From positions 434,001 to 498,000 of the forward strand of contig NC_019966.1 in the NCBI RefSeq assembly GCF_000328565.1: DNA of 64,000 nt, written 5' to 3'. Below, one piece after another: positions 27,009-41,278 of the stretch; position 1 is the first letter of the stretch; every line of letters begins with the position of its first letter. Below the pieces are notes generated by a model. The model was not told the origin of the DNA. It made no database searches and saw only the letters and a list, made by a program, of their open reading frames with translations. Source of the stretch: Mycobacterium sp. JS623. GTDB lineage: Bacteria; Actinomycetota; Actinomycetes; Mycobacteriales; Mycobacteriaceae. The translations under genes were made by a program, and so were the position numbers.

Positions 27009-29069
27009 GTGCCGACCACAGCGATTTACGTCGCCTCGCCGGAGGGCGATACCGGCAAGTCGACGATCGCACTCGGCATCCTGCACCGGCTCGCCGCCAC
27101 CGTCGTGAAGGTCGGCGTCTTCCGTCCGATCACCCGGCTGGGCGAGGACCGCGACTACATCCTCGACCTGCTGCTGGCGCACACCACTGCGGAGCTGCCC
27201 TACGACGAATGCGTCGGCGTCGGCTACCAACAGCTGCACGAAAATCCGGACGCGGCGCTCGCCGACATCGTCGACCGCTACCACCACGTCGCCGACCGGT
27301 GTGATGCGGTGCTGATCGTCGGCAGCGACTACACCGACGTGGCCACCCCCAGCGAACTGTCGATGAACGCGCGTATCGCTGTGAACCTCGGCGCGCCGGT
27401 GGTGCTCGCCGTGAAGGCCAAGGACCGCACCCCCGAACAGATCGCGCAAGTCGTCGACCTGTGCCTCGTCGAGCTGGACGCCCAACATGCCCACACCGCG
27501 GCGGTGGTGGCCAACCGCTGTGATCCGGCGCAGATGACCGCGGTCGCCGATGCGCTGAAGCCGTTGGGCCCCAAGACCTATGTGCTACCGGAAGAGCCCC
27601 TGCTGGTCGCGCCATCGGTTGCGGAGCTGCAGCAGGCGGTCGAGGGGACGCTGCTTCGCGGCGATCCGGCGCTGCTGGACCGCGAAGCCTTGGACGTGTT
27701 GGTGGCGGGCATGACGGCCGAGCACGTGCTGGAACGGCTGACCGAGGGTGTCGCGGTGGTGACCCCCGGCGACCGATCAGATGTCGTCCTCGCAGTGGTG
27801 AGTGCCCATGCGGCGGAGGGCTTTCCGTCGCTGTCCTGCGTGATCCTCAACGGCGGTCTCGAGCTGCATTCTTCGATTGAGTCGTTGGTGTCCGGGCTGG
27901 GGCTGCGGCTGCCCATCATTACGACGAGATTCGGCACATTCGACACGGCTAGCCGGGTGGCGTCTGCGCGGGGCCGGGTGACTGCTGGGTCGCAACGCAA
28001 GATCGACACCGCGATCGCATTGATGGACAAGTACGTCGATACCGCGGATCTGCTTGCGCAGTTGGCGATTCCGATCCCGTCGGTGGTCACGCCGCAGATG
28101 TTCACCTACCAACTGCAAGACCGCGCGCGCTCGGACCGCAAGCGCATTGTGCTGCCGGAGGGCGAGGATGACCGCATCCTCAAAGCTGCCGGCCGGCTTC
28201 TCCAGCGCGGCGTCGCCGACCTGACCATCCTTGGCGAGGAGCCGCGGATCCGAGCCCGCGCAGCCGAACTCGGCGTCGACCTGTCGTCGGCGGCGGTGCT
28301 CAACCCGCGTACCAGCGAGCTGTGCGACAAGTTCGCCGAGCAGTACGGCGAGCTGCGCAAGCACAAGGGTGTCACGGTCGAGCAGGCCCGCGAGATCATC
28401 CACGACGTCTCATATTTCGGCACCATGCTGGTGCACAACGACATGGTCGACGGCATGGTTTCGGGTGCCACCCACACCACTGCGCATACCGTGCGGCCGG
28501 CATTCGAAATCATCAAGACGCTGCCCGACGTGTCGACGGTGTCGAGCATCTTCCTGATGTGCCTCGCCGATCGCGTCCTGGCTTACGGCGACTGCGCGAT
28601 CGTGCCTGACCCGACGTCCGAACAGCTGGCCGACATCGCGATCTCGTCGGCACGCACCGCCGCACAGTTCGGTATCGACCCGCGTGTGGCGATGCTGTCG
28701 TATTCGACGGGCACCAGCGGTACGGGCGCCGACGTCGACAAAGTCAGGGCTGCAACCGAATTGGTGCGCAAACGCGAACCGGAACTGCTTGTCGAGGGGC
28801 CCATCCAGTACGACGCTGCCGTCGACTCGACGGTCGCCAAGGCCAAGATGCCCGATTCCATGGTCGCCGGCCGGGCGACGGTGCTGATCTTCCCCGACCT
28901 CAACACCGGCAACAACACATACAAGGCGGTGCAGCGCAGCGCGGGTGCCATCGCGATCGGCCCTGTGCTGCAGGGGCTCAACAAACCCGTCAACGACCTG
29001 TCCCGCGGCGCGCTGGTCGAAGATATCGTCAACACCGTCGCGATCACCGCTATCCAGGCGCAGTCATGA
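27009..29069 (+). CDS. pta: Phosphate acetyltransferase
   Basis: A 686-residue long-form Pta that interconverts acetyl-CoA and acetyl phosphate. The N-terminal P-loop-like region (ASPEGDTGKSTIALG, residues about 8-22) and DRTGG-like middle domain are regulatory. The catalytic PTA domain spans about residues 365-680, with LPEGEDDRILKAAG, SGATHTTAHTVRPAF and YSTGTSGTG segments. It is paired with ackA 18 bases downstream. Confidence 0.96.
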   Translation: MPTTAIYVASPEGDTGKSTIALGILHRLAATVVKVGVFRPITRLGEDRDYILDLLLAHTTAELPYDECVGVGYQQLHENPDAALADIVDRYHHVADRCDAVLIVGSDYTDVATPSELSMNARIAVNLGAPVVLAVKAKDRTPEQIAQVVDLCLVELDAQHAHTAAVVANRCDPAQMTAVADALKPLGPKTYVLPEEPLLVAPSVAELQQAVEGTLLRGDPALLDREALDVLVAGMTAEHVLERLTEGVAVVTPGDRSDVVLAVVSAHAAEGFPSLSCVILNGGLELHSSIESLVSGLGLRLPIITTRFGTFDTASRVASARGRVTAGSQRKIDTAIALMDKYVDTADLLAQLAIPIPSVVTPQMFTYQLQDRARSDRKRIVLPEGEDDRILKAAGRLLQRGVADLTILGEEPRIRARAAELGVDLSSAAVLNPRTSELCDKFAEQYGELRKHKGVTVEQAREIIHDVSYFGTMLVHNDMVDGMVSGATHTTAHTVRPAFEIIKTLPDVSTVSSIFLMCLADRVLAYGDCAIVPDPTSEQLADIAISSARTAAQFGIDPRVAMLSYSTGTSGTGADVDKVRAATELVRKREPELLVEGPIQYDAAVDSTVAKAKMPDSMVAGRATVLIFPDLNTGNNTYKAVQRSAGAIAIGPVLQGLNKPVNDLSRGALVEDIVNTVAITAIQAQS

Positions 29070-29087
29070 GGCCCGAGGAGTCGGGGC

Positions 29088-30218
29088 ATGACTAATGTGC
29101 TGGTGCTCAACTCGGGATCGTCCTCGGTGAAATACGCTGTGATCGAGCCAGATTCAGCGATCGAAGTGGCCGAAGGGATCGTTGAGCGCATCGGCGACAG
29201 CGATGTCGCCGACCATGACGCGGCGGTGCGCAGGATCTTCGACGAGATCGGGCCGCAACTCGCCAGCGACGGTCTCGTCGCGGTCGGGCATCGCGTGGTG
29301 CACGGTGGACCAGACCTGTATCAGCCCACAGTGGTCGACGACGCGTTGATCGCCAAGCTCGAACAGCTGTCTTCGCTTGCGCCGCTACACAATCCGCCGG
29401 CCGTGCTCGGAATCCGGGTAGCGCGCAAGGCGCTGCCCGACGTGCCGCACGTCGCGGTGTTCGATACCGCGTTCTTTCACGACTTGCCGCCAGCGGCCGC
29501 GACGTACGCGATCGATCGAGACATCGCCGAGCGTTGGCACGTCCGGCGCTACGGGTTTCACGGGACGTCACACCAGTACGTCAGCGAGCAGGCCGCGGCG
29601 TTCCTCGACCGTCCGCTTGCCGAGCTGAACCAGATTGTGCTGCACCTCGGAAACGGCGCGTCCGCATCGGCGATCGTCGGCGGCCGGCCGGTCGACACCT
29701 CGATGGGGTTGACCCCGATGGAGGGTCTGGTGATGGGCACCCGCTCCGGCGACGTCGACCCCGGTGTGCTCACGTACCTGTGGCGCACGGCGGAAATGAG
29801 CGTCGACGACATCGAGACGATGCTCAACAAGCAGTCAGGAGTGCGCGGCCTCGGCGGCGAGATCGACTTCCGTGTCTTGCACCAGCGCATCGAATCCGGA
29901 GATACCGCAGCACAATTGGCGTACGACGTCTACATCCACCGGCTGCGCAAGTACATCGGTGCCTATCTAGCGTTGCTCGGTTCGGCCGACGTCGTCACCT
30001 TCACTGCCGGCGTGGGGGAGAACGACGCGGCAGTGCGTCGCGACGCGCTTGCGGGTATGGCGGGGCTGGGCATCGAGCTCGATGAAGAACGCAATGCCAG
30101 CCCCGGCCAGACCGCCCGCCGCATCTCGGCCGACACCTCGCCTACGACCGTGCTAGTCGTCCCGACGAACGAGGAGCTTGCGATCGCCCGCGCGTGTGTG
30201 GCGATCATCAAGGGCTAA
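29088..30218 (+). CDS. ackA: Acetate kinase
   Basis: A 376-residue acetokinase that makes ATP and acetate from acetyl phosphate. Family motifs are [12 protein letters not shown] at residues 4-15, the [12 protein letters not shown] motif near 160, [10 protein letters not shown] near 188, and [12 protein letters not shown] near 306. GAGGAG lies upstream of the ATG. With pta it forms the acetate overflow and assimilation route. Confidence 0.97.
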   Translation: MTNVLVLNSGSSSVKYAVIEPDSAIEVAEGIVERIGDSDVADHDAAVRRIFDEIGPQLASDGLVAVGHRVVHGGPDLYQPTVVDDALIAKLEQLSSLAPLHNPPAVLGIRVARKALPDVPHVAVFDTAFFHDLPPAAATYAIDRDIAERWHVRRYGFHGTSHQYVSEQAAAFLDRPLAELNQIVLHLGNGASASAIVGGRPVDTSMGLTPMEGLVMGTRSGDVDPGVLTYLWRTAEMSVDDIETMLNKQSGVRGLGGEIDFRVLHQRIESGDTAAQLAYDVYIHRLRKYIGAYLALLGSADVVTFTAGVGENDAAVRRDALAGMAGLGIELDEERNASPGQTARRISADTSPTTVLVVPTNEELAIARACVAIIKG

Positions 30219-30367
30219 CGCTGAGCCCACCCTTGCCGGGCTGACCGTTGCTGCCGTTGACGCCGCCGCCTGCCGCACCCGCGCCGCGAGCGATCGCAAC
30301 GCCGACTGGCTGTATGCCACCGGCGTCGTGCTGAAGCCGGTGGTCGAATGCTAGGAAGCAAACGCGG
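30219..30367. other. Gap after ackA with a glycine-rich minus-strand relic
   Basis: No gene stands here. On the minus strand a short open stretch encodes a glycine-rich end (GAGAAGGGVNGSNGQPGKGG, then a stop inside the last codons of ackA). The composition recalls the tail of PE_PGRS-like or collagen-like mycobacterial proteins. There is no start codon or ribosome site, so it may be a decayed gene end or chance. Confidence 0.25.
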
Positions 30368-30757
30368 CTAGTTGGGGACCGAGTCCTCCACGGGAAGCAA
30401 GTTGTCGGGATCGCAGATCTTCAGGAATCGTCGCAATTCGGGTCCCACAACGAGCGCCCACGAGGCGCGGTAGCGGGCGCAGATCACGTTGACGTGGTGC
30501 AGCGTCGCGAATCCGGCGGTGCCGAAGAAATTGATACCCGACAAGTCAAGCACCAGGCGCGGCCATCCCGCGAGTTGGCGTTCGACGTAATCGGAAAGGG
30601 CGCGGCTGTTGGACGCGTCGATCTCACCGCTAACCGTGACAAGAACCGTCGTATCAGACAGGTGGCAGGCGGAAAAAGTCGCTCGGTGGTGTTCTTCCCG
30701 GCGGTCCAGCGACCGCGGATCTGGTCGGAGCACGCGACAGGTACCTATTGCACGCAA
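30368..30757 (-). CDS. STAS-domain anti-anti-sigma factor-like protein
   Basis: A 129-residue STAS protein. The beta-alpha core starts near residue 36 (TTVLVTVSGEIDASNSRAL), and the phospho-acceptor loop DLSGINFFGTAGF has Thr80 where Bacillus SpoIIAA has Ser. The TTG start at 30757 is supported by GGGAGG five bases upstream. Such proteins bind anti-sigma kinases (SigF-type partner switching in mycobacteria). No anti-sigma or sigma gene is adjacent. Confidence 0.82.
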   Translation of the reverse strand: MRAIGTCRVLRPDPRSLDRREEHHRATFSACHLSDTTVLVTVSGEIDASNSRALSDYVERQLAGWPRLVLDLSGINFFGTAGFATLHHVNVICARYRASWALVVGPELRRFLKICDPDNLLPVEDSVPN

Positions 30758-31011
30758 GGTGGCCTCCCTCAGTCGAAAAGTGATATTCGCACTGGGTTGC
30801 CGTCAGGGATCGGGCCCTACGTCTTAAAGCCGTCGCACTTGGGAGGTCAGCACCATCGGCGAGCCGATAATCCAGCCTCGTGCGCCTTTGACGTCACCAG
30901 TTGGCTGTTAACTCAACCTGAGCAGAGGCTACTACGGAATCCGCAAGTTCAACAGCGGTTACGCGAAAGAACCGGGATTGTCCAGGGCAAACGGGCGGCG
31001 GGATCCGTCGA

Positions 31012-34243
<3,232 letters not shown>

Positions 34244-34244
<1 letters not shown>

Positions 34245-35563
34245 CACCGGTACTCACTCAGCCTTGGCCACAACCCCAGCGCCACCGCCAACGCCGCGGC
34301 CACCGACAGCGCCGCGGCGCCGACTGTCGCACCGGACAGCACCCGACGGGCGTTGAGGATGTCGTTGCGCAACTGGTTGCGGCTCTCCTCAATGCCTTTG
34401 GTGAGCGCGGTGTCGAGCTTGTCGAACGCGGGCGTTGAGTCATCCTCGCCGGTGCCAAGCGCCACCTGCGTCGCGGCCTGATAGTTGCCGACCGCGATGT
34501 AGGCGTTGATCCGGTCGTCGGCCGCCCGCCACCGCTTGAGCAACGCCTCGGCGTCCTTGAGGTCGCTCTTGTCGATCGCGTCGTCGCGGCCCAGATAGTC
34601 GGACAGCTGCTGCTGCATTGAGTCGATGCGTTGGTAGTAGGACTGCTTGCGCACGTCCTCGTCACCGCGCCGGATCAACGACAGCGTTTCGTCGGCGCGC
34701 GCCTGCTGCGCGGTGATCGCGAGGTTCGTGACGGTCTTGAGGGATTCGGCCGCAGTATCTTTGGCGCTGCGGCTGTCCGAGGTCGAGATGACCAGGGCGG
34801 TGCCCACCCATATCAACATGATCAGCACGGCAAGGCCGCCCGCCACGAACCCGATGTTCACGCGGCGACGCGTTCGTCGTGCGAGCCAGCGGTTCGCGAA
34901 CGCGCCGAACAACAGCGTTCCGAGCACTACAAGAATGACCGGTCCGGGAATCCTTGTCGACGCGGTCGTTTCGGCGTCCACCCGCGCTGAGGTCTCCTCG
35001 TAGAGACGTTGCGCATCGGGCAGCATCTGCGTCTGCATCAACGACGACGCCTCGGACAGGTAGGACGATCCGACCGGATTGCCTGCGCGGTTGTTGGTGC
35101 GCGCGGTTTCGACCAGCCCCGTGTAGACGGACAGTTGGGCATTGACCCTGCCGAGCAGTTGCACCATCGGCTCGTCGGTCAGCCCGCTGGACGCTCGCGT
35201 CACTGCCACCGACGCATCGGTGATGGCTTGCTCGTAGCGCTGCCGGACGTCGCGCGGTTCGGAGCCTGCGATGAATGCCGTGGCCGCGGCGGCGTCGGCC
35301 ACCGACAAGGTCGTGTAGAGCTGGCCGGCCGCGAACGACAGCGGCTCGGTGTGATTAAGGACCGTGGTGAGCGCCTGCTGGCGGTCGTTGATCGTGGTCG
35401 ACGTGGCAAACGCGCTGGCGATGACGAGCGCCGACAAGACGACGCCGATGGTCAGGATCCGGCCCGGTGTGGTCCATAGGAACCACCAGCGCGGGTGCGC
35501 CGGGGTGGTCGGCGACCGCGACGCCAGCGGCTCGGTCGAAGGGTGCGCCAACTCCACAGTCAC
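34244..35563 (-). CDS. glnX: Membrane sensor protein GlnX (Rv0412c-like)
   Basis: A 439-residue membrane protein: helix near 27-50, an extracytoplasmic helical domain to about 195, a central pair of membrane helices (about 200-260), a second helical domain with SDSRSAKDTAAESLKTV near 265 and a last helix near 412-432. It lacks a kinase or HAMP domain. It is the first gene of the operon with glnH and pknG and is known as the membrane link between ligand-bound GlnH and PknG. Confidence 0.85.
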
Positions 35564-35622
35564 GTGCGCGCGAACCTCATCTTTTCGCTGCTCTCCGGCT
35601 ATCGTCCCGACCGTCTCACCAC

Positions 35623-35628
35623 ACTATA
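35623..35628 (-). promoter_or_regulatory. -10 box of the glnX-glnH-pknG operon
   Basis: TATAGT on the minus strand is a strong TANNNT box in an unusually AT-rich patch of the 145-bp divergent interval. Transcription would start near 35616, giving a leader of about 52 nt. A 7-bp inverted repeat CACCACA/TGTGGTG (35617-35655 region) brackets the box. Confidence 0.5.
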
Positions 35629-35696
35629 AAAGAATTCTAAGAGTTGTTGTGGTGACGTGTGGGCATTCGACCGGCACGTCTTTCTTCGGTGTTCCC

Positions 35697-35702
35697 TAAG
35701 CT
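35697..35702 (+). promoter_or_regulatory. -10 box of a leaderless promoter (mutT3)
   Basis: TAAGCT lies exactly 6 nt before the GTG at 35709, placing the transcript start at the start codon. Confidence 0.55.
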
Positions 35703-35708
35703 GAACGC

Positions 35709-36203
35709 GTGCGCGGCGACGGTGACGGCTGGGTGGTGTCCGACACCGGTGCGGCTTTCTGGGGCAAGCACGGCGCGGCCGGTCTGCTGTTGCGAGCGCC
35801 CGGCGCCGACGGCGCCCCTGCGGTGCTGTTACAACACCGGGCGCCGTGGAGTCATCAGGGCGGCACCTGGGGTCTGCCCGGTGGCGCCCGCGACAGTCAC
35901 GAGACGCCGGAGCAGGCCGCCGTCCGCGAAGCTCATGAGGAAGCCGGCCTCTCTGCCGACCTGCTGACCGTTCGCACGACGGTCGTCACGGCCACTGCGA
36001 CAGGCAGCAATTGGACATACACCACCGTGATCGCCGACGCCGCCGAGCAGCTCGAGACGATTCCGAACCGGGAGAGCGCGGAGTTGCGTTGGGTCTCGGT
36101 GAATGAGGTGGCCGAGCTGCCGTTGCATCCAGGATTTGCCGCCAGCTGGGAGCGGCTGCGCGACGTGGCCGCGACTATCCCGCTGTTGCAAGCCGAGCTT
36201 TGA
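35709..36203 (+). CDS. mutT3: NUDIX hydrolase MutT3
   Basis: A 164-residue NUDIX protein with a perfect box G59-x5-E65-x7-RE-x2-EE-x-GL (residues 59-81), corresponding to Rv0413. The MutT group hydrolyses oxidised or otherwise damaged nucleoside triphosphates. The frame's last 29 bases overlap the convergent thiE gene. The GTG start is fixed by the leaderless -10 box. Confidence 0.93.
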   Translation: MRGDGDGWVVSDTGAAFWGKHGAAGLLLRAPGADGAPAVLLQHRAPWSHQGGTWGLPGGARDSHETPEQAAVREAHEEAGLSADLLTVRTTVVTATATGSNWTYTTVIADAAEQLETIPNRESAELRWVSVNEVAELPLHPGFAASWERLRDVAATIPLLQAEL

Positions 36204-36858
36204 GGCGTTGCGCCGCGGCCTTCGGATCGTCGGCGCCCGTGATTGCGCGCACCACGACGATGCGCCGTGCGCCTGCGTCAAGCACTTCGGGCAGCCGCTG
36301 CTCGTCGATGCCGCCTATTGCGAACCACGGCTTGTCCGTTGCCAATTCGACCGTCGCCCGGACCAAGTCGAGGCCCGGGGACGGCCGGCCCGGTTTGGTC
36401 GGCGTGGGCCAGCACGGGCCGACGCAGAAGTAGTCCGGGCCATTTGGGGCGGACTCAGCGACTGCCTCGGTGACTTGGTCGCGGTCGTGGGTGGAGCGGC
36501 CGATCACCGGACGTGGGCCGATGATGCCGCGGGCGATCGGCAGCGGCAGGTCGTCCTGACCGAGGTGCAGCACGTCGGCTTCGGCGGCTAGCGCGATGTC
36601 GGCGCGGTCGTTGACCGCCAGCAGCGCGTCGTGGCGGCGGGCCGCATCGGCGAGCACCTCCAGGGCCGCCAGCTCATGGCCCGCCTCGAGCGGGCCGAAC
36701 TGCTGCTCTCCCGGCGAGCCCTTGTCGCGTAACTGGATGATGTCGACCCCGCCGGCGAGCGCAGCTTCGGCGAATTCGGCAAGGTCGCCGCGCTCACGGC
36801 GGGCGTCGGTGCAGAGATACAGCTGCGCAGCAGCAAGCCGCTCACCGGTGGTATGCAC
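36175..36858 (-). CDS. thiE: Thiamine-phosphate synthase
   Basis: A 227-residue TIM-barrel enzyme that couples HMP pyrophosphate and thiazole phosphate to thiamine phosphate. Motifs are IIQLRDKG near residue 36, [22 protein letters not shown] near 76-97, IGRSTHD near 115, and [15 protein letters not shown] near 138. The GTG start sits 6 nt after a TAGGGT box, so its message is leaderless and lacks a TPP riboswitch. Confidence 0.96.
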   Translation of the reverse strand: MHTTGERLAAAQLYLCTDARRERGDLAEFAEAALAGGVDIIQLRDKGSPGEQQFGPLEAGHELAALEVLADAARRHDALLAVNDRADIALAAEADVLHLGQDDLPLPIARGIIGPRPVIGRSTHDRDQVTEAVAESAPNGPDYFCVGPCWPTPTKPGRPSPGLDLVRATVELATDKPWFAIGGIDEQRLPEVLDAGARRIVVVRAITGADDPKAAAQRLKARLATAG

Positions 36859-36864
36859 ACGGCG

Positions 36865-36870
36865 ACCCTA
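36865..36870 (-). promoter_or_regulatory. -10 box of a leaderless promoter (thiE)
   Basis: TAGGGT on the minus strand is separated by CGCCGT (6 nt) from the thiE GTG at 36858. This start decides the N-terminus and excludes an upstream riboswitch on the same transcript. Confidence 0.6.
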
Positions 36871-36933
36871 GCGGCCGGATTCGAGTATCCGTCTACGCTA
36901 GGCGGCCTTCACCGGCGGCGACATGGTGATTTC

Positions 36934-38304
36934 ATGGAAAAACTGGGGGAACACGCGGTCGTACTCGGGGCGAGCATGGGGGGTCTGGTCGCCGCACGCG
37001 TACTGGCCGATTTCTACGACCGAGTCACCGTGGTGGAGCGCGATCTACTGCCGCCCGATGCCGCCAATCGTCGAGGAGTGCCGCAGGGCCGACACGTCCA
37101 TGCCCTGCTGGGCCGCGGGTCCGCGGCGCTGGCGGAGCTGCTTCCTGGGCTCACCGACGAGATCGTCGGTGCGGGCGCGCCGACCCTGGATTACCACGAC
37201 CTTTCCGAGCAGTACTTCTGCATCGCGGGTCACCAGTCGATGCGGGCCGGGGCTTTCCGCAACGTCCCGCCGGTCCTGATCCCGAGTAGGCCGTTGTTGG
37301 AAAACCTTGTCCGGCAACGGTTGCGCGCCATCGGAAACGTCACGTTGCTCGAGGGGTACGACGTGGTCGAGCTGATGTCAACCGCGGGCAACCATCGAGT
37401 GTCCGGTGTGCTGGTACGTGCCCACAACGGTGATGACGAGCAGGTGCTGTCGGCAGACCTGGTCACAGACGCCACCGGAAGGGGTTCGCGGACACCCGTG
37501 TTTCTCGAGGCTTTGGGCTACGGCAGGCCGGCAGAAGACAGCGTGGCCGTGCGGGTGTCCTATTCGAGTCAGCCCTTGCGGCTGCCGCCGGGCACGCTGA
37601 GGGAAAAGATCGTCATCATCGGTCCCATCGCAGGCCGGCCGACGGGCATGGCGTTGTTCGGATACGAGAACGACATGTGGATCCTCACGGCTCTCGGTAT
37701 CGCGGGCGCAGAAACACCGCGCGATCGGGCCGGGATGCTGTCCTTCGTCGACGGGCTGGCACCGCCCCATATTCTTGCCGCGATCAGCGAGGGTGAGCCG
37801 GGGGCCGAGGTGTGCCGGTTCGGCTATCCCGAGAGCCGGTGGCGCAGGTACGACAAGATGCGCCGCTTCCCGGAGGGCCTGGTGGTGCTCGGGGACGCGA
37901 TATGCAGTTTCAACCCGGTCTACGGCCAGGGCATGACGGTGGCGGCCCTGCAGGCGCAGGCGCTGCGCGACTGTCTGCGTGAGGGCACGGCCGACCTGGC
38001 CAGGCGCTACTTCCGCGCAGCTGCGAAGCCGATCGGGGTGGCCTGGCAGTTCGCCGTCGGCGCCGATCTGAGCCTTCCGGAGGTCGAGGGCCACCGGTCG
38101 CTCGCGGTGCGGTTGTCGAACAAGTACGTCGACCGGCTGCAAACGGTGGGGGAGAGCGACGTCGAGGTCGCCGAACAGCTGACCCGCGTGGTCAGTCTGC
38201 TCGACTCGCCCGCGACACTTCTGCACCCGAAGATGCTGCTGCGCGCGACCCGCCCTCGGCGGCGAGCGCAGACCCAGGCAGCGCCTGCACTGACTCCGGC
38301 GTGA
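36934..38304 (+). CDS. FAD-dependent monooxygenase
   Basis: A 456-residue flavoprotein of the PHBH/squalene-epoxidase-like type. The FAD Rossmann motif is VLGASMGGLVAARVL near residue 10, the second ribityl motif VVLGDAICSFNPVYGQGMTVA near 321-341, and the DG-like segment TDATGRGSRTP near 184. It lies divergent from thiE. ATG at 36934 is chosen because an earlier start would overlap the thiE promoter; a TACGCT box at 36894-36899 would give a short leader. The substrate is unknown. Confidence 0.85.
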   Translation: MEKLGEHAVVLGASMGGLVAARVLADFYDRVTVVERDLLPPDAANRRGVPQGRHVHALLGRGSAALAELLPGLTDEIVGAGAPTLDYHDLSEQYFCIAGHQSMRAGAFRNVPPVLIPSRPLLENLVRQRLRAIGNVTLLEGYDVVELMSTAGNHRVSGVLVRAHNGDDEQVLSADLVTDATGRGSRTPVFLEALGYGRPAEDSVAVRVSYSSQPLRLPPGTLREKIVIIGPIAGRPTGMALFGYENDMWILTALGIAGAETPRDRAGMLSFVDGLAPPHILAAISEGEPGAEVCRFGYPESRWRRYDKMRRFPEGLVVLGDAICSFNPVYGQGMTVAALQAQALRDCLREGTADLARRYFRAAAKPIGVAWQFAVGADLSLPEVEGHRSLAVRLSNKYVDRLQTVGESDVEVAEQLTRVVSLLDSPATLLHPKMLLRATRPRRRAQTQAAPALTPA

Positions 38305-38335
38305 CGCCAGCCATGTTCAAGTAGTGTTGTTCCGA

Positions 38336-38419
38336 CACGGGAGTCCCGGGACCGCGGACTGAGAGTGGGCACGCCAGCCCTTACCGTCACACCTGATCCG
38401 GGTCATGCCGGCGAAGGGA
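38336..38419 (+). ncRNA. TPP riboswitch (THI element) upstream of thiO-thiS-thiG
   Basis: The conserved pyrimidine-sensing core CTGAGA (38369-38374 region) and the pyrophosphate-sensing arm ACCTGATCCGGGTCATGCCGG are both present, closed by ACGGGAGTCC at the 5' side and GAAGGGA at the 3' side. The 3' strand of P1 runs into the ribosome site GGGAGGAGGG of thiO, so ligand binding should hide it: translational control by thiamine pyrophosphate. Confidence 0.92.
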
Positions 38420-38426
38420 GGAGGGA

Positions 38427-39430
38427 ATGGTGCACGGTTCACTTGCGGTTGTCGGCGGCGGCGTCATCGGCCTGTCCGTCGCGCGTCGCGCTGCGATGGA
38501 TGGCTGGGCTGTGCGCGTGCACCGCACCGACGAGCACGGCGCGTCATGGGTGGCCGGCGGGATGCTCGCCCCCCACAGTGAGGGCTGGCCCGGCGAGGAG
38601 CGGCTGCTGCAGATCGGTCTGGCCTCGCTGGCGCTGTGGCATGACGGCTTCCTCGACGGCTTGCCCGCCGATGTCGTCACCGCCCGCGAATCCCTCGTGG
38701 TCGCCGTGGACCGTGCTGACGCCGCCGACCTGAAGACTGTCGGGGAGTGGCTGGCAGCCCAGGGGCATCCGGTTCGGCTGACGTCGACGGCCCGTGATCT
38801 GGAACCGATTCTTGCGCAAGGCATTCGGCACGGGTTCGTTGCCGAAACCGAACTCGCCGTTGACAATCGGGCCGTCGTCGATGCATTGGCAGCGCACTGC
38901 GAGCGCCTTGGTGTGCAATGGGCGCCGCCTGTCGCGGCATTGCCGGCCGACGTCGACGCGGTCGTGATCGCCAACGGCATCGACGCGCCGACGCTCTGGC
39001 CCGGCCTGCCGATTCGGCCGGTGAAAGGCGAAGTGCTGCGATTGCGATGGCGCCGCGGCTGTATGCCGGTGCCGCAGCGCGTGATCCGCGGTCGCGTACA
39101 TGGACGGCAGGTATACCTGGTGCCGCGCGCCGACGGGGTTGTCATCGGCGCCACGCAGTACGAACACGGCCGCGACACCGCGCCCGCCGTCACCGGCGTA
39201 CGCGAGCTGCTTGACGACGCGTGCGCGGTGATCCCGGCGTTGGGGGAATACGAACTCGCAGAGTGCGCGGCCGGTCTGCGGCCGATGACGCCCGATGGGC
39301 TGCCGATCGTCGAGCGGCTCGATGAGCGCACGCTGGTGGCTGCGGGCCATGGCCGTAACGGATTCCTGCTTGCGCCATGGACCGCCGAGCGGATCGCGGC
39401 CGAACTGAATGTCGCAGTGGGAGCAAGCCG

Positions 39431-39434
<4 letters not shown>
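38427..39434 (+). CDS. thiO: Glycine oxidase (thiamine thiazole branch)
   Basis: A 335-residue FAD enzyme that oxidises glycine to dehydroglycine for the thiazole ring. The N-terminal FAD motif is VVGGGVIGLSVARRAA at residues 7-22, and GHGRNGFLLAPWTAE near 312 is the DAO-family C-terminal motif. ATG at 38427 lies just after the riboswitch. It overlaps thiS by four bases. Confidence 0.93.
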
Positions 39435-41143
<1,709 letters not shown>

Positions 41144-41265
41144 GCACGCGCCGACACCACGGTTTCTGATGGATTTTGTCGGTTCTGCGTCACAAGATCC
41201 CACTTCGGCGCAGGCCCCGCAGTCGAATTATCGCGGCCTCTATCAGAAAGCTCAGGTCGCCCCGC

Positions 41266-41271
41266 TAACGT
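41266..41271 (+). promoter_or_regulatory. -10 box of a leaderless promoter (lpqL)
   Basis: TAACGT fits TANNNT and ends 7 nt before the ATG at 41279. An in-frame GTG at 41270 lies inside the -10 box, so ATG at 41279 is the better start. Confidence 0.5.
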
Positions 41272-41278
41272 GGTGGCG

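Noticed and set aside
25935..27494. 519-codon minus-strand frame across fgd1 and pta
   Set aside because: Shadow frame; fgd1 and pta are unmistakable on the plus strand.
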